This document shows positions 22,946-31,300 of a stretch of 36,012 nt of DNA, piece by piece; position 1 is the stretch's first letter, and each line of letters begins with the position of its first letter. The notes beneath the pieces were generated by a model. That model saw only the letters and a program-made list of their open reading frames with translations. It was not told the origin of the DNA and made no database searches. Made by a program: the position numbers and the translations under genes. This stretch comes from an uncultured Clostridium sp. (GTDB lineage Bacteria > Bacillota > Clostridia > TANB77 > CAG-508): NCBI GenBank assembly GCA_930990645.1, contig CAKNQJ010000006.1, positions 1-36,012 of the forward strand, in the 5' to 3' direction.

Positions 22946-25369
22946 CCTTCTAGAAAATTTCTTTTCAATATCAGCTTTAGTCATTCTAATTGCAGTAGGT
23001 CTTCCATGTGGACAAGTAAATGGATTTGGTAGTACTAATAATTGTCTCATTAAGTTGTCCACTTCTTCTCTAGTAAGTGCCATATTAGCTTTTACTGCTG
23101 CTTTACATGCAACCGTTGCTATGAACTTTTCCTCTATCTCTTGTTTTGCTGTTCTTGCCACAGTATTTATCTCATCCAAAGTTTCTAAGAATAGTTCTTT
23201 TGTATCTAAATCCAAGCATACTGTTGGAACTCCACTTAATTTTATTGTGTTTTCTCCAAACTCTTCTAATATAAATCCAGCTTTTTCAAATATTTCCATA
23301 TTATCTTTTGCAATTTGCATATCCTTATGGCTCAAATTAATTACATCTGGAAGTAACATTAGCTGAGAATCTTTGTGGTCATCACTATAATAATTTGCCT
23401 TTATTTTCTCATACATAATTCTTTCATGAGCAGCATGTTGGTCTATAATGTATAGTTCATTATTCATTTCTATTATAATATATGTTGAAAATGCTATTCC
23501 TACATATTTGTATTCTGGCATTTGGTTATCTGGCATTTTTTCAAATATAGACACATTTTCTACAGCCTTCAAATCTTTATCAGAAATATCATACTCTTTT
23601 TTCTCTTCTTCAAGTTTTGGTTCCTGCTTATTAATCGTCTTTCCAAAAGTTCTTGCATACATTTCATCAAAATTCTCATAATCTGGCTCTAGTTTTAAAT
23701 TATCTAATTCATGCATCTTTTTATTTACTTCTGATAAGTCAATTTTCTTAGTCTCTCCCATATCATTTGTAGAATTGTCATTCTTAGTATTATATATTTG
23801 TGCTATAAAATTCTTAGTATCATCTATATTTTCTTTTTCATCATCTTTATGCTTACTTCCAAATTTTTCAAAAAACTCACTAAATTTGGCAGAAAGGCTT
23901 TCTCCTTTGCTTTCTTCTTCACCATTTTGTTCTTGACTTTCTGACCAATCCTTATTTTGGACTTTTTCACCATTTTCATCAATACTTTTCCAATCTATGC
24001 TATTTTCATTATCTTTTTCATCATGTTTATTTTGTAATTCAGACAAATCTGGCAATGGTGCATTCCTCAATTTATTAATTTCAGCTAATATATCAAACTT
24101 TGGCTCTTCTTGTACATTTGTCTCTTCATTATTTTTTAATTCATTAGAATTTGTATTTTGCAAATCTTTTACATTGTTCAAACTATCTCCTACGTTATCA
24201 ATTTTGTTAATATTGCCATTAAGATTTTCATTTTCTGATTTGATTGCAGAAGAATTATTTACGCTAAATTTATTTTGATTATAATTTGTACTGCTGCTAC
24301 CATAGTTCATAGCATTCATCTTCCAACTACTGTTTTGATTTTGCTTATCTAATTCTATTTTTGTCTTATCAGGAATTAAATCTTCCTTCAAAAGACTATC
24401 TTTTATAGCATGATAAATAGCTTTAAAAACTTTGTTTTCATCTTCAAACCTAACCTCTAGCTTTGCTGGATGAACATTAACATCCACCTTTTGTGGATTC
24501 ATTTCTATATTTAAAACTAAAAATCCATACTTACCTATAGTTAGCAATCCTTTGTAACCTTGCTCTGCTGCACTTGTTAGTACTTTGTCTTTTATATATC
24601 TTTTATTTACAAAGAATAATTGGTTAGACCTGTTAGAGCGAGCAATTACAGGCTTTCCAATAACTCCAGTTACTTTCATATCTTCATACTCATAATTCAC
24701 ATCTATAATATTTTCTGCAATATCTTTACCGTAAATACTGTAAATAACTGACTTCATATCTCCATTTCCAGAAGTTTGAATAATCACTTTTCCAGAACTT
24801 ATTAACTTAATTGCAATTTCTGGATGAACTAATGCAATTCTAGTAACAGCATCCTCAATGTATCCTGCCTCTGTAAAATCCTTCTTTAAAAATTTATATC
24901 TTACTGGCGTGTTGTAAAACAAATCTGTGACAGTTATTGTACTTCCCTTTTGACAACCTGCATCTTCAAAATTAACTACATTTCCACCTTTAACCTCTAT
25001 CTTTTTGCCAATCTCATTATCCTCTGTTCTTGAAATAAGCTCAACATTACTTATAGCAGCAATACTTGCCAAAGCCTCACCTCTAAACCCCATAGAGGTA
25101 ACTGTCTCTAAGTCATCAGCTTGTCTTATTTTGCTTGTAGCATGCCTTTCAAAAGCAATTTCCATATCATCTGGCATAAAGCCCTTTCCATTATCAGTAA
25201 TTCTTATGTATGATATACCTCCATTTTTTGTTTCAATTGTTATATTTGTAGCTCCTGCATCTATTGAATTTTCTACCAACTCTTTTACTACAGATGCTGG
25301 TCTTTCAATAACCTCACCAGCTGCTATTTTATTTATTGTTAAATCATCTAATAAAACTATATTACCCAT
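22943..25369 (-). CDS. mutL: DNA mismatch repair endonuclease MutL
   Basis: MutL couples mismatch recognition by MutS to strand incision. At 808 residues it is longer than the usual 600-680. The GHKL ATPase domain (about 1-330) shows KELVENSIDAGAT, TDNGKGF and GFRGEALASI. The C-terminal endonuclease domain has DQHAAHERI (643-651), ACKAAVKA (754-761) and CPHGRP (786-791). The excess is in a hydrophilic linker (about 335-610) very rich in Asn, Lys and Glu. AGGAGAGG precedes the ATG. No mutS is in the window. Confidence 0.96.
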   Translation of the reverse strand: MGNIVLLDDLTINKIAAGEVIERPASVVKELVENSIDAGATNITIETKNGGISYIRITDNGKGFMPDDMEIAFERHATSKIRQADDLETVTSMGFRGEALASIAAISNVELISRTEDNEIGKKIEVKGGNVVNFEDAGCQKGSTITVTDLFYNTPVRYKFLKKDFTEAGYIEDAVTRIALVHPEIAIKLISSGKVIIQTSGNGDMKSVIYSIYGKDIAENIIDVNYEYEDMKVTGVIGKPVIARSNRSNQLFFVNKRYIKDKVLTSAAEQGYKGLLTIGKYGFLVLNIEMNPQKVDVNVHPAKLEVRFEDENKVFKAIYHAIKDSLLKEDLIPDKTKIELDKQNQNSSWKMNAMNYGSSSTNYNQNKFSVNNSSAIKSENENLNGNINKIDNVGDSLNNVKDLQNTNSNELKNNEETNVQEEPKFDILAEINKLRNAPLPDLSELQNKHDEKDNENSIDWKSIDENGEKVQNKDWSESQEQNGEEESKGESLSAKFSEFFEKFGSKHKDDEKENIDDTKNFIAQIYNTKNDNSTNDMGETKKIDLSEVNKKMHELDNLKLEPDYENFDEMYARTFGKTINKQEPKLEEEKKEYDISDKDLKAVENVSIFEKMPDNQMPEYKYVGIAFSTYIIIEMNNELYIIDQHAAHERIMYEKIKANYYSDDHKDSQLMLLPDVINLSHKDMQIAKDNMEIFEKAGFILEEFGENTIKLSGVPTVCLDLDTKELFLETLDEINTVARTAKQEIEEKFIATVACKAAVKANMALTREEVDNLMRQLLVLPNPFTCPHGRPTAIRMTKADIEKKFSRR

Positions 25370-25431
25370 TTTACTTCGTTCCTCTCCTATGTATATGTCT
25401 TTTGAATTTTAATACGTTATTATTCCATAGA

Positions 25432-25440
25432 ATTATATCA
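25432..25440 (-). promoter_or_regulatory. Extended -10 promoter element for mutL
   Basis: TGATATAAT on the minus strand, with TATAAT at 25432-25437, about 63 nt before the mutL start. The -35 region is weak (TACAAA at 16 nt spacing), as often with extended -10 promoters. Confidence 0.5.
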
Positions 25441-25488
25441 TTATTTTACATTTTTTGTATAGGGGTTTTGGAGATTTTTTGATATTTT

Positions 25489-25523
25489 TTAGTGCCATTA
25501 GGGACAGACCCCAATGGCACTAA
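25489..25523. terminator. 11-bp hairpin with GGGACAGACC loop after the AAA-ATPase gene
   Basis: TTAGTGCCATT (25489-25499) and AATGGCACTAA (25513-25523) enclose AGGGACAGACCCC. On the minus strand it is 13 nt past the AAA-ATPase stop and is followed by an A-rich stretch. It belongs to the GGGACAG-loop family. Confidence 0.75.
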
Positions 25524-25536
25524 TATTTGTAATATT

Positions 25537-27222
25537 TTATATTTCTTCTACATATAACCTATCATTTACAGCCACTACTGTATATTTGTACAAGTTTTGT
25601 ATTTCTTTTATTTCTTCTAATTCAGCATATTCCTCTATTTGCTTTCTTGCTTCTCCCTGCTTTTCTTGTAACTTATTTTCTTCATCTTTCTTTAAGTACT
25701 TAAACTCTATCATTATTGATTTATATCCTTTATCTCTATCTTTTGGTATTAGCAATATATCTGGGTATTTTCTTTCTACTTCCATCTCTGATTTCACTAC
25801 ATAACCACTTACGCTACTTGATATTGTGTAAAACATTATCTTTATATTTTTCTCATCAAACTTTATATAATCTCTATTTGACAGCCTTTTCAGAAATTCT
25901 TCCATTATTTCTATTATTTTATCTATCTTTCCTTCTAATGCTATTCCTCTTCTTATTTCTGTATATTCATTTGTTATTTTCAAATCCGTTTCTATGCTTA
26001 ACAATTTCATAAAATATTCTGAATATAGCTCTCTCATTACTTTATTTGGCACTTTTAACACTGTTGTTCCTATTTCTTCTCCCGCTATTGTCAAATACCC
26101 TAAATAAAATAGCATGGATACCAGTTCTTTTTCTTCAAACTCTATTGCCGGATTAAATTTTTCTGTTATTTCGCTTACTATTCCTTCTCCTGCTATAGTT
26201 TCTTCTATTATTCTTGCTCTTTCTTCTCCTACGCATAGGTCTAGCATATTTCCTAATTTGTTATAGTCACTTGCTATGTTTGTATCTATTAATTTTTCTG
26301 GTATTTTTTCTCTATCTATATAGCTATTTAAGAAAAATAAGCACATATTTGAGTTATACAACTTTTCTGTTGCATCTACTGAAAATTTATATCCGTCGTA
26401 ATTTTCTTTCATTATAGGTAATAGTTCTTCTTGCTCTTTTTTCTCTATTCCTATATCTTCCATCATTTGTATTAACTCTTCTTTTGTAAATCCCATCATT
26501 TCATTAAACTTTGCATTTTGCGTTTTATCTGAACCTATATTAAAACCTGATGTTAAACTATCTAGTGTTATTGGTGCAACTCCTGTTATAAATATTCTAT
26601 CTATCACACTTTCTGTTCCTTCTTTTAGTATCTCATACCATTTTCTTACTTTTCCATTTTTAGACAATAAAGTTTTAAATTGACTTGTATTAAAACTCAA
26701 CAATTCATTTGCAAAATGATCGTATTCATCTATTATGACATATATCTTTTCTTCTGGTCTTTGCGTTTTAAATGTTTCTATAAGACTGCTTAATAAACCT
26801 TCTGCGGTCAAGTCCCAATTAACATAAAAGTCCAAGTTGTACTTTTGTACAAAGCCTTGTATTGGTATTGCCACCCTTTCTTTAAACCCCTTCATTGTTG
26901 TTTCTTCGTTTTTTGTATTTATTCCTGAAAAGTTAAATTTCAATATATGATATGAATTTTTTAATTCTGTTGGATGCTTTCCTATATACGTATTTCCAAA
27001 AAGATTTTCAAATTTATCCGCTTTTTTAATATCATAATAATTTTCCAAAGTACTTGTAAATAAAGTTTTGCCAAACTTTCTTGGACGTAAAAACATTATT
27101 CTTTTTTCTGGTAGATTTTCAAGTTTTTCTATATAACTTGTTTTATCTGCATAATAATATCTATCTTGTACTAATTCCTCATAATTGCTTATTCCATATG
27201 GCAATTTCAACATATACACCAC
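25537..27222 (-). CDS. AAA-ATPase/PD-(D/E)XK nuclease-like protein
   Basis: 561 residues of the widespread AAA-ATPase_like plus PDDEXK_9 architecture, often present in many copies in gut Bacillota and Bacteroidota. Seen: KLPYGISNYEELVQDRYYY (6-24), the atypical P-loop RPRKFGKT (46-53), Walker B VIIDEYDHFAN (near 157-167) and a C-terminal nuclease-like block (YPDILLIPKDR, then SIMIEFKYLK) with D and E-x-K residues. The cellular role is unknown. A defence or mobile-element function has been suggested for the family but is not established. A GTG start at 27220-27222 has GAGAGG 6 nt upstream; the ATG three codons later is an alternative. Confidence 0.88.
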   Translation of the reverse strand: MVYMLKLPYGISNYEELVQDRYYYADKTSYIEKLENLPEKRIMFLRPRKFGKTLFTSTLENYYDIKKADKFENLFGNTYIGKHPTELKNSYHILKFNFSGINTKNEETTMKGFKERVAIPIQGFVQKYNLDFYVNWDLTAEGLLSSLIETFKTQRPEEKIYVIIDEYDHFANELLSFNTSQFKTLLSKNGKVRKWYEILKEGTESVIDRIFITGVAPITLDSLTSGFNIGSDKTQNAKFNEMMGFTKEELIQMMEDIGIEKKEQEELLPIMKENYDGYKFSVDATEKLYNSNMCLFFLNSYIDREKIPEKLIDTNIASDYNKLGNMLDLCVGEERARIIEETIAGEGIVSEITEKFNPAIEFEEKELVSMLFYLGYLTIAGEEIGTTVLKVPNKVMRELYSEYFMKLLSIETDLKITNEYTEIRRGIALEGKIDKIIEIMEEFLKRLSNRDYIKFDEKNIKIMFYTISSSVSGYVVKSEMEVERKYPDILLIPKDRDKGYKSIMIEFKYLKKDEENKLQEKQGEARKQIEEYAELEEIKEIQNLYKYTVVAVNDRLYVEEI

Positions 27223-27332
27223 TTTCCTCTCAATCTTCCTACTTTACATATTTTACTATATATAGTAATTCAAATCAAGATTTTTTAAAGATTTTTTATT
27301 TGCTACATTACTGTATTAATAAGCGGTTAACG

Positions 27333-27376
27333 AAAGAACACACCTGCTACTTTTTATAGCTAAGTGTGTTTCTTTT
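27333..27376. terminator. Hairpin downstream of the giant surface gene
   Basis: AAAGAACACAC (27333-27343) pairs with GTGTGTTTCTTT (27364-27375) with one bulged base. T-rich sequence follows on the plus strand. With the next hairpin it forms a two-stem region between the surface gene and the AAA-ATPase gene. Confidence 0.5.
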
Positions 27377-27382
27377 GTACAA

Positions 27383-27421
27383 GAACTTGGACAAAAAGGA
27401 GTGTCCCAAACGTCCAAGTTC
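27383..27421. repeat. Hairpin with GGGACACTCC loop
   Basis: GAACTTGGAC (27383-27392) and GTCCAAGTTC (27412-27421) are perfect arms. The loop contains AAAAAGGAGTGTCCC. The GACAAAAAGGAGTGTCCC word is also, as the reverse complement, in the element after disA (1175-1230). It lies 19 nt past the stop of the surface gene. Confidence 0.7.
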
Positions 27422-27440
27422 GTGCTATACATAATTAACT

Positions 27441-28364
27441 TTACTCATATATTTCTTCTGGTATTACAAGTTTTGTCAAATATGGTGTACTCTTTCCTTC
27501 CTCTATTCCCCATGATGATGAAGTAGATGTACAGAATGAATAGCTTGCTGCTTTTCTTGCATCATCTAATGAAGAAATTGCTGTTCCAAACTCATTTGCT
27601 GAAACATTAGTTGGTAAATAATACGTGCTACTATTTACTTTTTCTTTTGTTGATGCTCGCGATCCTAATGTTGGTCCTATATTTTCACTAGTACCAGATA
27701 AATCAAATGTAGTTCTAGAATAGCTATTTGAAAGTTGTGATGGGTATGTTGATGTTAAATATTTCATATAACCTATCATTCCACCTATACTACTAGATGC
27801 ATTAATATTTGACGCAGAAATTTTATTTATACAAAATGTATTAGAAACATTAGCCGTACAATGCCCTATTAAACCTCCGACATAGCTTTTACTATCTTCA
27901 TTATTCTTGTCTGTACAACTAATATCCCCCGTTGAATAGGATGCTGAAACAGTTGAAGGCGAACCTTTAGTATCACCAGTGCCACTAGTAAAACTTCCAG
28001 TTATATATCCAATTAATCCACCAGCATATGACGAATTTGATTCAACTTCTATTTCACCTTTTGCATAACTATATGATATATTTATAGTAGCACAGTATCC
28101 AGTCAATCCACCGGCATATACTTCATCTACATCAGAGATTGCTTTTATTTTAGAATCTGATGTACAATAATTTAATTTCGCAAATATTCTCGTCCATGTG
28201 CCTACTCTTGGGCAATAATAACCGCCATTAATATTCGATGCAATGCCACCAGCCCTAATTTCATCAGTTTTTGAATGTAAATCCATTTCCACATTTGAAT
28301 TACATTTAGTTACTGTAATTACTTTTTGATGACTCGGACCATTTCCGAACACTCCTAAGTCCAC
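27441..28364 (-). CDS. C-terminal part of frameshifted surface protein (GLUG-like repeats)
   Basis: About 300 residues continuing the preceding reading frame after a one-base shift. It carries short glycine motifs such as IRAGGIASN, VYAGGLTGY, SYAGGLIGY and SYVGGLIGH at intervals of 30-45 residues, the pattern of GLUG-type beta-helix repeats. It closes with SSWGIEEGKSTPYLTKL, typical of the natural end of such proteins. It has no ribosome-binding site or signal of its own, and its first codons overlap the upstream gene. It is therefore read as the broken-off or frameshift-expressed end of one long protein. Confidence 0.75.
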   Translation of the reverse strand: MDLGVFGNGPSHQKVITVTKCNSNVEMDLHSKTDEIRAGGIASNINGGYYCPRVGTWTRIFAKLNYCTSDSKIKAISDVDEVYAGGLTGYCATINISYSYAKGEIEVESNSSYAGGLIGYITGSFTSGTGDTKGSPSTVSASYSTGDISCTDKNNEDSKSYVGGLIGHCTANVSNTFCINKISASNINASSSIGGMIGYMKYLTSTYPSQLSNSYSRTTFDLSGTSENIGPTLGSRASTKEKVNSSTYYLPTNVSANEFGTAISSLDDARKAASYSFCTSTSSSWGIEEGKSTPYLTKLVIPEEIYE

Positions 28365-31300
28365 AACCTATGCCTCCACAATAAACAGAACCTGCTACAT
28401 CAGCTGTAAATTTTGTATATGAATTACAATCTGAAATTGTAAGATTATTTACGCTCGTATCTGCTACATTAGATAATATTCCAGACATTACCGTAGAAGA
28501 TTTTTCGTCATTTACAATATTTATTTCGCCTTTAGATGTACAATTTTTTATGCTTCCTACACATGTTTCAGCTAATATTTGTGATACTAATACATTACCT
28601 GAAAGGCTTTCTGGATTATCTTTTGTATTTTCAGTTATAATTACATCGGATTCACAATTCGTAATTGATGCGCTAAGCATATAACCTGCAATACCTCCTA
28701 CTCTTGTCATCTCTTTATATGTATCTACAACTTTTTTTGGTTCATAAGTAATTGTTCCTGTAACTTTTACATTTTCTATAACATTGTTGTAGCTGCTCGT
28801 TGTTCCTAGTACACCTCCTATATTTAATTGATTTTTAACATTAAAATTTATATTTTCAAAATTAATATCTTTTATTTCTACACCACTACTAGTATTTGCT
28901 ATAAAACCTACATCATATGCCGAGTCATTTTGAATTGTTAGATTTTTTATAGAATTTCCACATCCATATATATTTCCTCTAAAATCTTCAACAGGAGTCC
29001 AATTTTCACCAGCTAAATCAATATCGTTCACTAACATATATGTTTCACTTGGATTATCGTTCATTAATTTTAAATCTTCTTTTGTTTCCACCAAGACTGC
29101 TCCTGTTACTGCATTAATTGTTTTTTCAGCTGTATTTCCAATTTGGTCTGTTACTCTTACAGTAAGCTGATATACATCCCCTGCAGTTAGTCCTTTATAA
29201 GTATACGTATCTTCATTAATTACACTATAATTTCCAGTTCCTAGTTTATATTCAATCTTTGCAATACTAGTATCAGGATCATTTGCCGCTACTCTAACTG
29301 TTAGAGATGTATCCGTCGTTTCCGTTACTTTAAAACTTCTAATCACTGGATCACTTCTATCAATATTCTCTACATTGTACACTTCTGCATCACTTGACTG
29401 TCCTGCATCATTTTCAAAAGCCGCATATATTGTCGTGTTTTCTTCTACCGTAAATGTAACCTCATTTTCTTCTGTGTATTGCCATTTTCCTGTTCCTTGT
29501 TTATATTTTTTCTTTAGCACTTCACTGTTTGGATTGAATTTTATTGTTACTGTTACATTTTCTGTTGTGTATTCAGTTGGCTGTGCTGTTATTTCTATTA
29601 TTCCTTCTGGTAGTACGTTTTCATCTACATTTGTTACTGTATAGCTTACTTCTTCTGACCAGCTTCCATCTGAATATTGTGTTCTTGCTGTTATCTTTGT
29701 GTTATTTTTTGTTATCTTTAGTTGCCCTGTGTATTCTTGATATTGTCCATCATCTATTTTGTATTGCTTACTTGTTGCTGTTGATGGATATATTATAAAT
29801 ACATCTACTTGGTCTGCTTTCTCTGGTGGGGCTGGCATTGCTAATATTTGCAATGGCACTTTCGGATTTGATGTAGTTCCTGGGTCATCCCATTTCATGT
29901 ATATGTCTTCTTGCAATTGTTGTGGGTCGCTATCTAATATGTACCAATGTCCATCAAAGTCTACATATCTTCCTTCTTCTACTTCAAGTTTTATTATTTT
30001 TCCACCTTGTATTAGTTCGTCTTCATATTCTGATTTTACTAGTATAAATCCATCTTCTTTGTAGTCTTTCCATACTCCATCTGATTTATATTTGTACTCT
30101 TTATTTGTTGCTCCTTCTGGATATGGTAGTTTTATCCAGTAGTATTTGTCTTTATCTATTAATAGATATTTTTCCAAATCGTTTACTACATATTGTGCTG
30201 TTTCTGAGTTACCAAACTTGTCTACACTATATGCAGTTATTACTGTTCCGTTTTCTTCTACTTTAAATCCACTTGTATAATTCTGCATTGCTTCTGAATT
30301 TATGCTATATGTGTTTGAGATACTATTTTTATCATATGTTATGGTTATATTCGCTACTTCTCCACCTGTTTCTTTTGTTTTTGTTGCTGTTATTACAGGT
30401 GCTGCTATTCCCGTTGGTAAGTTTGATATTTGTTTTGTATCTTTCCCATATGCATTTTCTGCTTTTGCTTCTGCTATTATTGTGCAGTTCTTTGTTACTT
30501 CAAATGGCCCTGTGTAGTTATTTTTCTGTCCATTCATAGTATATGTTTTTTCTGTTGCTCTACTATCATACTCTATACTTACTGTTACTTTTTCTATTGT
30601 CTCTGTTGTATCTGGACTTACTGTTATTTTTACATCTAACTTTGTTATTATTCCATCTACAGTGTATTTTGCATCTTTTGACTCTCCTGCACTATTTGTA
30701 TTTACTGCATATATTTCTGTTCCATTCTCTGTTACTTCAAATGGTTCTGTGTAATCTTGTAATGGTCCATCATTTATTTTGTATTGTTTTGTTGTTGCTT
30801 TGTCATCATATTTTATTGTTATTCGTGCTTTTGAGTCATCTTCTATGTAGCTTGGACTTATTACTGGTGCTTTTAAATCTGATAATTTTACTGTATATGT
30901 TGCTTCTGCTTTGTCTCCATCTCTGTCTGTTGCTACTGCATACACTTTATCTCCATTCTTTAAGTTTGTTACTGGAGCTGTATAATCTTGCAATTGTCCA
31001 TCATTTACACTATACTGCTTTGTTACTGCCTTTTCATCATATGTTATTTCTACTGTTGCTATTGTTTCATCTTCATTATTTGTTTGTTTAAATGTTGGCT
31101 TGCTCATTGGTATTTTTTCTATTTGTACTGTATATGTCGCTTCTGCTTTTTGTCCATGTTGGTCTGTTGCTACTGCATATATTTCATCTCCATTGTGTAA
31201 GTTTTCAATTGGTGCTGTGTAATCTTGCAATCCTCCATTGTTTATGCTGTACTGTTTTGTTACTGCTTTTTCGTCATATGTTATTGTTACTGTTGCCGCT

